A stretch of 64,000 bases of DNA from Rutpela maculata (GCA_936432065.2 OW386287.2:79797804-79861803); one strand, 5' to 3'; positions 46,088 through 58,729 are shown, counted from the first letter of the stretch. Translations and numbers: made by a program. Notes: generated by a model from the letters alone, not told the origin.

Positions 46088-47821
46088 TGTGACGTATACT
46101 TTCCTGTGATGCAGGAAAGTGTCACTTTTGGCACCTTAGTAACGGTTCGGTTACTCGGGCGCCACCTTTACAATTTTTACGTGGGGCAAAGGTCCCACAC
46201 TAACCTCTTAATACAGCCTGTTTCAGTAGGGCTGGGATAGCTACAGTGGAGAAAAACAGAAAATTCCAGTAGGTCAATTGGGATGTATTAGACTTTCACA
46301 CACACACAGTAAAACACATAATTCGGTAAATAATGTCTATTTATTTCCTACAAGTTACAATACCAACACTAAGTTAGTCTAAATCTACTAACATATATAC
46401 CAGACAGTACCCAGGCTATGATATGACTATCGTGCAGTTACGGTGCGGTTACAGCGAGGTTATTTATGGCAGGCGGGAGCGAAGCAGCGGTATGACGTGG
46501 ACTTGAGGTAATGGCGGTGATGGATGGTTAACGGCGCGAAAATGACCAGGTGACGGGTTACGATGCAGGTGACGAAAAGCGGTTAGGTTATGTACAGTCG
46601 TCGGATACCAGGAAGGAGCAAGCAAACAATAACTAATGCAACAATAAGAAAAATGGCTACTCTAGGTGTCAGGCTTGGCTAATACCAGAACCCTAAAGCT
46701 GGAAAGACAAGACGGCGTTCTGCAGCTCCTAACCTGAAAACAGTTAAAAAAATAATAATATGGCCACGTACCGATTTCTCCGCATTAGCAGATACTACGA
46801 AGACCTCGGAGACGTTTTCTCTGTTCCCACAGGGTAAACGCACTAGCACATATTACGAATACCCTGGGTACACCGGAGTCAGCCACACTAGCACGACGGT
46901 TGGCACCTGGATGTGAGCTCGTACCCTGGACCTGAAATTGGGTGACCGTCTTACTTTCTTCGCATTAGCAGATACTACGAAGACTCCAAAACGCTCTCTC
47001 TATGAACACAGCCCGCGTGCACTAGCAGATATTACACGCACGCTGGGTACTAGAGTTACCAGACAGCAATTAGAATTAAAGGACCTGATTTCTCCGCATT
47101 AGCAGATACTGCGAAGACTCCAGGAACCTCTACTTTATGACCGCAGAGTACCTGCACTAGCAAATATTACGGATACCTTGAGGACACAACCAGAAAAATA
47201 AGTACAAAAATTCAAATAAAAGTTCACAGTATCAGCCAAACCGCTACCTAATATAATTATTACTATTATTCTTACTTATTTCCTCCTAGTTGCTCCTGGC
47301 GCGTCTGGTTGCTGACTTCTAGACTGGCACGTCTACCTGCTTCGGAAGCTCGTGAGGAACTTAACTGTCGGTGTCGCTTTCAATAGTTAGCAGGCTCGTA
47401 TCCCTTCTCTTGCCCGGTAGTGGGAGAAGTGAATGCGCGTAAGCAATGATCGGTGTAGACGGCACTTGAAATTTTCGTTATAATAGATTTTACGGACTTT
47501 TAAGAAATATTGACAGAGTCCGAAAAGTTGGACTTGAACTAATTTACGGAAATATTCACTTACTCTTGACGGCTGATCACGGGTGGGCACCTCTGCTTAC
47601 TACTACTGCTTTCGATCGACTCCCTGACGCCACAGAGAGCGTGTGCTTAGGACGGTCTTGGCGCTGTGCTGGTGGGGGTCTAACGCGGGAATGTATTTTT
47701 ACGTGGTAATAAATGCTTTGTAGCCGGCTGGGTTTAAACAAGTAATACAAAATTAAATAACAATATTTATAATATGTAAAAATAGGGTACTTGTTTGGGC
47801 CTCGGAATTTGCTTCATTACA
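46088..47821. mobile_element. Solo LTR, 1734 bp, with 4-bp target duplication
   Basis: On the + strand it begins tgtgacgtat and ends gcttcattaca, the TG...CA pattern of LTRs. The 4-bp direct repeat aact flanks it (46084-46087 and 47822-47825). Removing it together with one aact joins the MULE frame exactly, FPAV|FMTDDS on the minus strand. No internal retrotransposon genes remain. A 4-bp duplication fits Gypsy-type elements. An aataaa at about 47709 suggests + orientation, but this is weak. Confidence 0.75.
46770..47185. repeat. Imperfect tandem repeat inside the solo LTR
   Basis: The block gcattagcagatactacgaag (with one or two changes) occurs near 46785, 46964 and 47094. Between the copies are variants 'cactagcanatattac' near 46841, 47020 and 47155. 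The period is roughly 130-180 bp, each period holding two related half-units. Confidence 0.65.
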
Positions 47822-49257
47822 AACTGCTGGGAATTCTTTACCAAAAAAACCTTCATGTCCTAAAAAATTAAATTGTCTTTAAATTTTGGAAACTCAATTC
47901 GTAACTTTCTTCGGTTTTATTTGAATGAATTGCAAAGCCAAGTGGAATGCTACCAGCTTTGCTGGAGATAAAAAAAAAATGTCACTGAATTTCCCCCTCG
48001 ATCACAAGACGCACTACTCTAAGTCTAAGAACACTACCTCACTTGAAAATTGCAATTTATGAGCCCTAAGCATCAGCAATGTTACTACAACGCAGCAAAA
48101 TGGATTTTCGCTTAAAAGTATTCGCGTGCCATCCTTATAAAGTAACAGTTGCCTTTCTTGTAATTTGTGAAACATGCCGATGTTAGTGCTGTGTCCATAG
48201 TTTTGTTTTCAACAACTTATTATACTAATATATTGGTTAATTAAATATAAAATATATCTTCTATACCTACCTTCATTCTGCATACAAGTAATAGATTGTA
48301 TGTACAATCCACTGGATTGATCTGAGCGTTAGCCAGAACTTGACATATATTTTCTGATGGGGTAACTGCCATCAAGGTAGACTTATGAAACTCTTTTGCT
48401 TCACTAGGTGAAAGTCCTTCATCAAAATATTTTACGATTTTTTCTCTTGTAACCTTAGTAATTCGCAAAAAGCTATAGGCCTCTGCAACGGAAACTCTGT
48501 AACTGTATACAAAATTGATCTGAAAAGTCGAATTTACCTAAATCACATACCTACTTATGAATTTTAAGAGTTGAAATAAATAAATAATAAAAAGTAAGAA
48601 ATGGGTTACCTAGAGTTTAAAATACAACGAATGGGACACCTGTGCTTACTTGTATTATTGCATTCAGGCCACTTTTCAGATGCTGGTCTCTGTATCTTGT
48701 ATCTTTATTTTCTTTCTTTATGTTTTTAACAATTTTTGCACTGCACGACTTGTTTCTGACACTTTCTACACTCCTTTTTTTATTTTGTTGATACTGACAA
48801 ACCCAGTCTTTTAGAAAATCCAATTTTGCAATATTTGGGTAGGTATATCCAACAATCCAATTCGTAAAAGTAGCTGCTGACAAGTTCTCGATCCATTTTT
48901 TGCAGTTTTCTTCGAAAGGATGTTCAATTCGTGTTCTCACAAAGGTTTGAATTATTTCACCTATATTGTATTATGGTGTTTGTTGCTAACTGATTTGATT
49001 ACTTCGCGATGCACGCCGCACATGTTCGTTCTTCAAACATGGGCACCCATAAAGCAAATACATTTCGCTGTGTCCTGTGAAGGATTGGAGTGTATTTTGT
49101 CGTACAGCAATTACTAACTGGTAGAAGCGAGCAATCGGGGACGCATAGGAGTTATCGTAAATGTATGTACCATCCGTAATAGTCTATTCACGTTATTAAG
49201 ATATGGATATTAAGATCTTTGAATAAATCGGTTCTGCACTGAAAAAGAACCCCCAAG

Positions 49258-50165
49258 TAAAGAAAGAAGTGTACGTACGCCAGAAAACATGGTTACTGTC
49301 AGGACCGCCGTCGAACATATAGTGCAATGCGTTCTGCACTTCGTCATGCAGTTTCGTTAAACATATCTGACGGGAGTTTAAGACGCATTTTATATAAAGA
49401 CTTAAATTTCCACCCATACAGTATCCAGATAATATAGGAATTGAAAGATTGCTATCGTATTAGCCATCCAAATTTTTGTCGTCAATTCATAGTTCTTTTA
49501 GACGAGAATGAAGGCCCTATTCGCAATCTGTTTATGGCTGATGAAGAAGAGCTTCATCTTTCCTATGTTGGAAATAAACAAAATCTTCGGTATTGGTCGG
49601 ACGAAAATCCCCATCAACTGCACACGAAATCTTTACAAAGTGCCAAGGTTAGAGTACAGTGGATAAGATCATCTTTTGGCAATAATGGCCTTTACTTCTT
49701 TGAAGATGATGATGAAAATGCGATAATAATTACATTAGCCCGCTATGTCGATATCATCGAGACGTTTTTCACACAAGAATTAACTACATTTCCTCTTGTT
49801 AATTAAGACACATATTGCGAGGTGGGTCGACTTCTCATATCGACAGAATATCGATGAACACTGTAAGATAGTTGTTTCTCAATCATATCATGTCCAGAAA
49901 CTGGACGTCCCTTGGTCAGCAAAATCACCTGATTGGACGACATACGATTTATTTGGTGGGGCTATTTGAAAAACCAGGTTTACACTGACCCATCTTGCAA
50001 CATTGCCGATCTCAATATCAGAATTGAAGAGAAAATAACCATTGATTTGAGTGAAAATGCTACGACGTGTAATGAGTAATATGCACCGAAGATTAGAGTG
50101 TCTGCACAAATGCGGAAGTTGCCTTTAAGATGTTGTCTATTCTTTTCTTCGTACGTTAAAATAGC
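49258..50165 (+). pseudogene. Mariner/Tc1-like transposase relic
   Basis: From the left: SVRTPENMVTVR, RSALRHAVSLNISDGSLRRI and KDLNFHPY (a helix-turn-helix region near 49320-49410). A 121-codon open stretch from 49441 follows, with FMADEEELHLSYVGNKQNLR, YWSDENPHQLH, KVRVQWIRSSFGNNGLYFFE and RYVDIIETFF. After a stop come a shifted SPDWTTYDLFG (near 49930) and a tail to about 50165. The (A)DEE of FMADEEE corresponds to the first catalytic Asp, and SPDxTxxDxFxWG to the last. At least three frameshifts are needed. It belongs to the element whose ends are 44773 and 50243. Confidence 0.75.
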
Positions 50166-50751
50166 ATATTCACAATTTCTTAAATGAAGCATTTTAATGA
50201 GTTACTGAACTTTAATAAACGCCCATTTCTCTGCCGCATCATGTATAAACTGCACAAATGAGACATGGTGTATTTATGAATTTCTGTCGAAGACAATGCA
50301 CTCTTATATGTCATATTCTGGCCAGATTTCTAGACCGTTGATTTTAATTGATTTGATTGACCAGCATATGGTAGGCATTGCCGCCACTCCCGGAAACACA
50401 TTGCCGGCGCCGGATCGGATACGTCTACGCTGGGTTGAACTAAGATCATGCTTTTTGCCAGCAGTGAGAGCTACCTATAGCCCATGGTACAGGAATACAG
50501 GATGGGAGGTGCAGGATGTGATGCCGCATTACATCGTGATTTGGAAATTTCATGATCATTTTGTGTTTTTGCTTCTGTTCTTCTTTTGGGTCTTCTTCTT
50601 CTTGAGTTTCTGATTCGGCAGGGCATTTCATTGCGTGTGGTTCTATCCATTCTTGTTATTATTTTCCTTTCCATTAATGTCGAGATTAATGTTGACGTTT
50701 TCTGTCGTTCCTTTGGTCATATTGTTTTTGCGAGTAATTAGACGATGTATA

Positions 50752-51260
50752 GTCGGAGCAATGGATCTTTGAACTGATATCACGTCCTATTTTGCGTGAA
50801 CTGATTCGTTAAAGGATGGCAATGATTTTGTACAATAGGCGAAGTAAACTTAATATTAAAGTAATAATTAATAACATTAAATTAATAATGATTAATTCTA
50901 ATAAAATGGATATGAAGAATCAGATTGGCTTTTGCTCTAGACTCAATTAGAACAAAAAAATAGATTTCTAGCTTGTGAATTCAGGTATAATAAAATTAAT
51001 TGCGTTTCGAAAAACCAACAATTTGTGCTCCACTGACGACTGAATCACGAGACCGATGCGCTTCTATGTAGTCGCGTTATCAGCACTCTCAAATTAAATG
51101 CGCAGGACGAGCTTGCGTATATTGTAGAGTGTGGAAGACATACATACTTATATCCATTCCAGGAAGTTTGATTGTAAGGAGTGAGACGCCGATATATAAA
51201 CAATAGTATTTGATTGCTACCTGCATTAGTGACGTCAGTTTAAAGATCCATTGCTTCGAC
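50752..51260. mobile_element. TA-flanked MITE, 509 bp
   Basis: The ends are gtcggagcaatggatcttt (50752) and aaagatccattgcttcgac (to 51260), with TA at 50750-50751 and 51261-51262. The inverted match runs about 35 bp. There is no ORF. Confidence 0.8.
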
Positions 51261-51829
51261 TATATCTTTCACTCAGATTTCTTCTCTTGGCTTTTACTGT
51301 TACAGCGTTTTTAATGCCATATGTCGTCGTTGGCAGTATAGTTAGTGACCGTAAATATTCTCTTGATTAGCCTCCATGGTGGTCTATTTTCTCGATGAAA
51401 TGTAGAATTTTCCTTGCAGCCGTTTTAATTGTTTCCTTTGCAGTATTTTTCCTTTTCGGTTTTTTGGTTTATTTAACGTCGGCCTATTTCCGCTACCAAG
51501 GCTTATTAACACCGACGCCAGTTAACGAGCTACCCCCAACATGGAAATTTTGCCCAACCTCTTCTCTGCCGAAAAGTAGGGATCCTTTACTTGCCTAACA
51601 TTTAATAGACAAGATACCGACTGCTTTACATTCCCTCGGAAAGATGGTATATCCACTAAGTAATCCTCCCCTCAAATTACATAGCTTCTAGGTATACGCT
51701 GATTACAAGCCGCCGGGAGGTGATACGAGATTTCCGTGTTTCCCCAGACGGACCATCTAACTACTAACCGCGATGAACTTGCTTCACTGTATGCATCGAA
51801 ATACGTACACAGTCAAGATGCCTCTACGC

Positions 51830-52300
51830 TCGCCCCTCCTTTTTAGTTAGTTGATAGATCAGATATGTTCTTAGGTACTTTTGGTGGTTTATCGTTAGGA
51901 TGTAGTAGCTTATCTTGCATTCTTCTCCGCTGGCCGAGCTCTCTTTCCTTGATGTATCTCGCACCATTATTAAACTTTTCTTCAAGTTTATTTTCAATAC
52001 AGATGTATCGAGATGCTTTTTCATGTTTTCAATTTGAGAATATATTGCTCTTCTCCTGTAGCGATTAGGGGATCATAGGCTTATGCTATTGCGATATGCT
52101 TCTGATTCTTCATTAAAATTTGGCGTTTTCTTTATTGTCACTTGTATTACTTCTTGTTCTATGACCGTGGTGAATAGGCAAGGATGCACCCTATCGGTGC
52201 ATCCTTGCTTGGCTCCGATATTCTTCGTCTTCCTTATTTGTCCGAACCATTGCAGCAGTCCGTTTCTTTCTTCCTCCAGGTTGCAGATGTATCTTCTTGA
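51830..52300 (-). pseudogene. Possible reverse-transcriptase remnant
   Basis: Minus-strand reading gives, in shifting frames, KQGCTDRVHPCLFTTVIEQE near 52200, a middle stretch with YRNSISL, and then KKHLDTSVLKINLKKSLIMV near 51990. This order resembles the palm region of non-LTR reverse transcriptases (a QGC block, then 'xNxxKSxxMV'). It is badly decayed; no catalytic YxDD can be read. Treat as a weak call. Confidence 0.3.
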
Positions 52301-54085
52301 ATGCCCATTGTTGTTTTTTTATGTCTGATGTCTGAAAACTTGATTTAGCTGTTGTCCTGCCTGGTTTGGTTTATCATGTTTTTGAAGAATTCCCTGCATT
52401 TTCTCATGACAATTTTTCTTTTAGCAATACTTGATAATAATAATAATAATATTACTTTATGTTAAGTGACTTAATTTTTTTAGTTATTTGTTTCCTTTCT
52501 TGTTGGGCTCATAGGTGACTATTTAACGTTTTCCATGCCACATTTCTATTTTTGCATCCATTAATGTTCAGTCTATTTCTTCTGTTATTTTTCTATTTCC
52601 TCGCTTGATAGAAGACACTGAATAGAAATGATCTCTGGCAAAGATCAAATGTTACCCAGAAAATCGATCTCAGGCATCGACACTATATATGTTAAGAGTC
52701 TCATTTTGCTCTTCAAATGGCGTTATCTGAGTTTCCCAAGATATCCATTTGCCTCCTGAGATGACAATGACCAGTGTACATAGATTTTACGTGATTTCCT
52801 CAATGAAAGTTCTTTAATAAAAGGCGCAACATATTGTCTCATTTCGTCTGAAATATTTCATATTTTTTATGTTCTCTTTATTTTCTGATTTTATTAATAG
52901 ATTGGCCACAGTTATTTGAAATTGACAGGAAAACTCCTAGATAAAAGCAACATTGCTGGTACCTTTTCCAGTTAGAGAGTCCTTTATTTCGTTCGTGTGT
53001 GTCCTATGACCCAGAGATTCACTGTATTAGTGCTCGATACGAAAATTTAATCTTTATCGACATTCAAAACAATCTTATAGTTGAATCTTGGATAAATCAG
53101 CAGATATAGGTAGAATTACTAGTTCTAACAAATTTCTCCTTGATATGGGCTAGAATACCAAATACCGTAGCCGGGAAACCAGTGACATATTTACCCAGGG
53201 GGAAATTGAACGATCTTGGGTATTGTCCTGCCACCGTTTGGTATCCATGTGAAAAAATTAAATTTTTCATATCCCATTTTCCTTTTTTCCGCAATCATGG
53301 TCAGCTACTATCCCATCTACCTGTAGGAAAGAAATTCTCTACTTGACATTTAATTGACAAAACAATAGTTTTTTGCAATTATTGTAGAAAACTTTAGATT
53401 ACTAAAAATTTTTATTAAAACCACAAATAGCGACTATAACGCGATTGGTTATTAGGTAAACGCAATTGGGGGTAATGCACTCACCTGCATACATATTTTG
53501 AAGTCGTAAAACATCATTAAAGGTTAGTAATGGAATGTGTTAACTGCTGAAACCAGCAAATTATGCTATCTACTGAACTTTTGACTATCTTGGCATCTAA
53601 ATAAAAACTTTATTACAAATTACATGTATGGCAAGTTTCCTTAATACATTCTAATTATCCTATATGTACCAGAGATCGTTAAATAGCATTTCTAAGTTTG
53701 TTATCATAATGTTAAAAACTATTTTGTAACATTATGTGTCAAATGGGAATCACATTATAATTTGTATATCCCAGTATAGGCGCTTTATAAAATCACATTA
53801 CGTTTTTGTGCCTCCCCAACATTTTTCCTTACGGACCGCCACTGCTAACTAATTCTATTTTAATCATTTCATTTATCAATCAGCTCTTACATTTGCTTAA
53901 AACTTAAAAGCAAGAAGTTTCAAATTATGCACGTTTACATATAATCTATTAGATATAATTTACAATATATTACTTAATTTTATAAGTTACCAAAAAGTAG
54001 ATAAATTGTTAACATTAATAGTTTTCGCAAATTGACATATTTTGAAACATCTTGTTATTGGAAGGATATATGATTATTAATCTAG

Positions 54086-54312
54086 GGAACGACATAGCTA
54101 GAAGATCATTTAAAAGGCCGAGGCCGACAACTAAACTCTCAAAAACGGAAGCCAACGTAAACAGACAGAGCACATTATTGGAAGAAGGGGAAGTGTCGAC
54201 GCCTATTTACAAGGGCAGCCAAGGTAGCTTAAACAAACTTGAGAAGGAATTGTCTAACGTGTCTACAAGTACACTGAAAGCTCTAGAAGATGAAAAGGAA
54301 AAGGATGAACCG
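54086..54312 (+). CDS. Diacylglycerol kinase eta, spacer exon 5 of 6
   Basis: The acceptor is tattaatctag (AG 54084-54085) and the donor ccg|gtaagt (GT 54313-54314). Two bases complete Gly, then NDIARRSFKRPRPTTKLSKT continues the SLAQFVEGNDIARRSF block from exon 4. A stretch LLEEGEVSTPIYKGSQGSLN and a Ser/Leu helix lead to ALEDEKEKDEP. The exon ends on a complete codon (phase 0). The open frame to the left of 54086 is not exon, because the phase demands the 2-base start. Part of the linker before the accessory domain. Confidence 0.9.
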
Positions 54313-55194
54313 GTAAGTACACTTATGTACGCTTTTGGCTGTGACTGTGAATGTTTGGTGTTTGCAAATTTTCTATGTGAATAACAGTTCATTAAACGGT
54401 GAATAAAGTGAATTTGTGCTGAATGGGGATAATTTATGGAATAATGAGCCCCTTACACAGGTTGCATTGAAAATAAGAATAATTTAGTTAATGATTGAGG
54501 GCAGCATTAGGTTTGTAAGAAGAAACTATATTTATAATTTTAGAAATTAAAAAAAGCGATTTTTGGAACATTTCCCAATTTTCTCGTTTGGTGTAAAATC
54601 TATTAATGTCATTTGAAAGTAAAAACACATTTTATAACGTTGGCACTTTTTTCTTGTAGCTAATAATTGATAATGATAAAAAACAGCACTTGGGTTTAAT
54701 TTTATAAATAAATGTTAAAAACGTCAAGCTTATCATATAAATGATCTCGTAAATTACTAATATAACGCCATTTAAGAGTACGATAAAAAAAAAGGTTCAT
54801 TATACGTATACAGGCTGCCCACTTTATCAGGGCCCCCGAAAATATCTGGTTTTATATCAGTCATGCAAAAAAATTTTGTTTACAAAGAATGTGTTGATTT
54901 CTATAAACTACAAAATGCTTTAAAGACATTTAAAATCCATGGCCTATATTTTAAGAGTTATGCCGGAAAATTTCGAAAAAGCGGAATATGCCTATATTGC
55001 CTATGCCTAAGCCTCTGTTATAATATTTTTCGAGATATTTTTAAAAAACGCAGTTTTCACACCTTTACACCTCTAAAGCACCCTTCCGCACCTTTTGGAG
55101 TTAGAGGCAGTTTGGTAAAACCTACAATCCTTCAATTTTCTCTCTTCTAAAGTTTATTTTTTAAAATTTATTTTTCCGTACTACTACTACTACT

Positions 55195-55520
55195 TTTTCC
55201 GTGGTCTGACCTGCGGACCAAATCAGTGTATCCTTATGTATTTGGATCCGCTGAAGCCAACTCTGGTCAGAATTGTCAGATTAGCTCGTTTTTCACCCCC
55301 AACCCCAAAAAATACCTCGTAAAACAAAAAAAAAGTAGTCTGTCCGGTGGACCAGACCAGTGTATCATTACCAAATACATAAGGATACATTGACAATCCT
55401 GACTTCGGATTCGGTTTCAGCGGGTCCAAATACATAAGGATACACTGATCTCGTCTGCAGGGCAAACCACTTTCTTTTTGTTTTGGGGGTGCTTTTTGAG
55501 GTTAGGAGTGAAAAACGAGT
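55195..55520. repeat. Partial copy of the palindromic array family
   Basis: One forward unit (ccgtggtctgacctgcggac at 55199) and part of a second lead to the turning block accaaatacataaggataca near 55370. Inverted unit parts follow to about 55520. Short form of the 40731-42157 structure. Confidence 0.7.
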
Positions 55521-56864
55521 GAATTTTGACAATGGGGTTTTTTCCGTTTTTTTTTTAATTCAGTTTTGGTGATATATATCAAGTAATGTTATTATTTCAA
55601 CAATTACTGCGTAATCAATTTAAACCAAAACAATAATTTCTTAAATAAAAATAATAAATAAGAATACGCCCGTCTAGACACAGATATCAAATTATTTTAT
55701 TTGGAGGGAAATAATTTAACCAATAATAGACAACTTTCGCTTAGACTGTAACTATCTTGAATTAATACCAAATTATGTATTTACTTTACTTATCTATTTG
55801 GCTCAATATCTTGAAAATCAATAAATATTATATACATGTATTTAGAAGGAATTAAAAGGTATTTAGTTTGTTATTATTTAGAAGTTATCTTAAAAATGTA
55901 AATAAAACTCACGGCGAGGATTATGTGGCAACATTGTATAAAAGCTGCTCTCCACCTCTTCCAACTTTGCTTTCGTGCTGTCAGTGGTCACTTCTTGTCA
56001 TAATACAAGTGAAAGAGACATATTGGTTAGATTTATTTGTTGTTTGTTTATGTGGCGTTTGATTTTGTTATTCTATATTTTATCAATAAACTATTAAGAT
56101 AGAGTTGAATTTTGTGAAAGGAGGTTCATCCAATTTGTCCAAAGTTGATTATGACATTATAGAGTCTTTCTATAAACAAAATTTGGATTTTTGAAGGGAT
56201 AGGATCAGAAATATTGGAAACTTGCCACTAAGTTCTTCGATATCCATATTTTTCGGAACAGTTACAATTTTTTTCCGGAGCACTTATATTTGTGTTTCCA
56301 CAACTTTTTATAAAACATCTTTTAAATGACATTATCTATTATTTGCTAATTATAACAAATACCTAGATAAAATTGAAAATGTTTCAAATCAACACGACGT
56401 TAGAACACATCTGTCATTTGACTAGCCGTTGACATTGTTGCCATATAATGCTAAATATGTTTTTAAAAATCTAATCGGCATTAAAATTATTTAAAATATT
56501 TAATAATTCACGCCTATTATTATTTTTTACATCACAAAATTAAATTTCGTGGATAAATATATTAAAGTTGATTTAATAAATAAGCTTTATACTCCTGTTT
56601 CCTTCAATCATCTTTTCTAGAACTAGAGAAGAAATTTCAACTTGGCAACGCCACATTTTTTTGTATAAAACCATTCTGTCAACAAATCAACACAGACTAC
56701 CTACATCATCGGCAGATTACCTACGTCACCAATTTAAAACGCCTTTCGGGCCACTTATTTTAACTTCTGTTTTCTCAAAAAATTGAAAATTATTTTCGCG
56801 GAAATCTGTATTGGAAGGCTTGTTTATACATATTCTAGGATATTATTCAATAAAAAAAAAATAG

Positions 56865-57020
56865 GATTCGGTTTCAGAGGATACACTGGTATGGCCCGCA
56901 GGCCAGACCACTTTTTGGGGGGGGGGTTCTTGGGGTTGGGGATGAAAAACGAGCCAATCGGACAATTCTGACTTCGGGTTAGGTTTCAGCGACCACTTTT
57001 TTTTTGTGTGGCTGTATTAT
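56865..57020. repeat. Terminal piece of the palindromic array family
   Basis: It holds about one inverted unit (ggatacactggtatggcccgc near 56878), the usual 'ggggatgaaaaacgagccaat' block, and the end type ttttttttgtgtggctgta at about 57000. It marks a third locus of the family. Confidence 0.65.
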
Positions 57021-58120
57021 TATTCCATAAATTTACCACAGTAAAATTAATTTGTTTTATTTTATCTTTAGACAATACAACTGTTATTCGCATTTTGTTA
57101 CACCTTTTAATCCTTATACCTCTTCTACACGTTTTTTTTTATACTAAATGTACAAGATGGTTTACTTTACTAATTGAGTTTGGCTAGTAAAGATAGAAAA
57201 ATAATTGTATAAAAATTGTAATAGCTTTGTTACAATAATTATGGTCAGTTGCAAGTTTTTAAACTACTGCTATCGAAAAAATCATACTGACAATCCTTCC
57301 TAACATTATTTCCAAAAGAGCACTACCTGATTTTTTTGATACTCTTTTATCAAAAATCAAAAATCAAATAATGAATAGAAATAAAAAGCAAATATTCAAT
57401 GTTTGTTAAAGACTCATAAATTCATAAAGTAATCAAATCAAGAAAAGAAAGAAGTAGTCATTACTTATTAAAATTTTGGATAAAATTAAATAAGAAATGA
57501 TCATTTAAATGAACAGATCTCATATCCATTCTTAATCCAGGGCAAATTCGTAACTTGGGACGTTGCTCTTTAAACAAAAATGAGTATCTGAAGGAGAGAG
57601 AAATGGTACTGACACTGAAATGGTATTCAAAGATACCAAGATACTAAACACTACGCTTAAGACACGTTCTGTCAATCCTATTCGCATCATCTGCGGTTGA
57701 TTATATTAAATTAGGTTTTGATTTAATTATTTTCGGCATTCCAGTTCATTTATTTGGCAAAAGGCATATGGAGTGTACTGTTTGGTATTTGGGTTCTTGT
57801 AAAGTTATTCCATTGCGAGGTACGTCATATATATCTCCAATATTTACAAAAAAAAATACAAAATATGATAAAGTCAAAATAAATTCATTTTCAATTTACT
57901 TCGAAAACAAAAACCATTTTCTTGAAAACAAATTCTGTTGACTCATATAATATTGAAAAGGGAATTTTATACAGAATTAGAATCTTGAAATATATCAAAA
58001 TACACAAGGATTATTAACTAGGATCGGAAGTGAAATGAAACTTGATAATGGAAGAATAAATGAGATTTTATATGTATGTCAATTCGTCAAAAGTCTACAT
58101 TTTTAACCTCAATATAATTA

Positions 58121-58729
58121 GGCAATCCAACGACCTGTCAAAATTGTTTTCCAATATGGCGTGGCGGTCAAACACGGGTTTATTCCTACTGTTTAGATTG
58201 TGACCAGTGCAGCATTTTTTCATGTAATTTTTACGTTTTTTAAGGTTTTTAATTTAAGTTTTTTGTAAAGAATTGTTTAATGTGTCTTATTAGATTTTTT
58301 CGTGATAATATTATTGGCTATAATTGGAAAAAATGCCTGATATGTGCATAGTAGTGGGTTGTGGACATCATGGAAATCGTGACAAGGTTAGCTTTTACCG
58401 TGTACGCGACGTCGTGAATTCTAAATATTTCCCTCATATAAACGATCTGTCGAGAAAACGACGTTAAAGACGGATAGCCGCGATTAAAAGTGATGATCTA
58501 ACATCTTCCAACTTAAGAAACCAGAAATACTCACTCTGCATAATTAAATAAAGTTTATTACTTGAAAATAATCAAAAACGCCTTGCCACAAAAAACACTA
58601 TATTGTTAAAACTTCAAGATACTTAGCCAGGCCAACGGAAAAACACAAACTGTTTTGACAAACGTTTAACGACTGTCAACAAATGTTTGACCGCCACGCC
58701 ATGTTGGAAGTCACGTGGTTTGGATTGCC
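58121..58729 (+). mobile_element. TIR element carrying a THAP-domain fragment
   Basis: The ends are ggcaatccaa (58121) and ttggattgcc (to 58729), with TA at 58119-58120 and 58730-58731. The inverted ends run about 55 bp and share atggcgtggcggtcaaaca. The centre has a THAP relic. THAP domains occur in P and Kolobok transposases, but TA flanks are not typical of either, so the class is open. Confidence 0.65.
58333..58546 (+). pseudogene. THAP zinc-finger relic
   Basis: From ATG 58333 the frame reads MPDMCIVVGCGHHGNRDKVS, then FYRVRD, FPHINDLSRKRR and a stop, after which RRIAAIKSDDL and SLC follow in the same frame. This is the THAP pattern: a CxxxxC start, a Phe-rich middle, and the 'RRxxWxxAIxR' block (the Trp codon appears lost). 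It ends before the second Cys-His pair. Broken by the stop and by truncation. Confidence 0.6.

Larger units (their letters stand above)
45652..48940 (-). pseudogene. MULE-type transposase relic
   Basis: Read on the minus strand from 48940: an N-terminal segment (about 48940-48617), then KVTREKIVKYFDEGLSPSEA (48460-48400), then AGSIPLGFAIHSNKTEESYE (about 47970-47915). Next comes FGKEFPAV (ending at 47822), the solo LTR, and VFMTDDSIEQRNALKTVFPQ (46087 onward). LLWYIFHALQAV and, after one stop, RWLWDQNMELK follow; the last 102 codons with RGHNTNNIVESSIGIFKDIV end at 45652. The FMTDDS Asp, the FH and the RGHNTNN blocks are usual in insect MULE-like transposases with a SWIM-type end. Stops and the LTR insertion make it dead. 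Confidence 0.7.
44848..49162 (-). mobile_element. MULE-type DNA transposon inside the mariner-like element
   Basis: Inverted ends of about 100 bp (44848-44945 and about 49070-49162) share catttacgataactcc, 'gattgctcgcttctaccagt' and attgctgtacgacaaaatac. They enclose a minus-strand MULE-like gene. MULEs make 8-11 bp duplications; I could not find a clear one at these edges. A solo LTR of 1.7 kb sits inside. Confidence 0.7.
44773..50243 (+). mobile_element. Mariner-like element interrupted by a MULE
   Basis: Left end 44773 (caaggtgcggcagaaaaacg) and right end 50243 (the complement of catgatgcggcagagaaatg) match over about 23 bp with few differences. TA lies at 44771-44772 and 50244-50245. Only about 75 bp of the element remain left of the MULE, and about 1.1 kb to the right, including a + strand transposase relic. 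Confidence 0.8.
44044..54085 (+). other. Intron (10.0 kb) with a three-level transposon nest
   Basis: The donor is gtaggt and the acceptor ttaatctag, with a codon split 1+2. The main contents are 44773-50243 and a MITE at 50752-51260. In 44044-44770 an unassigned + ORF (44341-44547) matches nothing I know. From 52310 to 54080 I recognise no element apart from a lone hAT-like end ccgccactg near 53827. Confidence 0.8.

Noticed and set aside
46144..46164. tggcgcccgagtaaccgaacc on the minus strand, like a retrotransposon primer-binding site
   Set aside because: It lies inside the 1734-bp segment defined by TG...CA ends and the aact duplication, and no LTR repeat is found on both sides of it. Probably coincidence.
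50296..50613. 105-codon + ORF
   Set aside because: It ends in a low-complexity Phe/Leu stretch and has no known domain; context is transposon debris.
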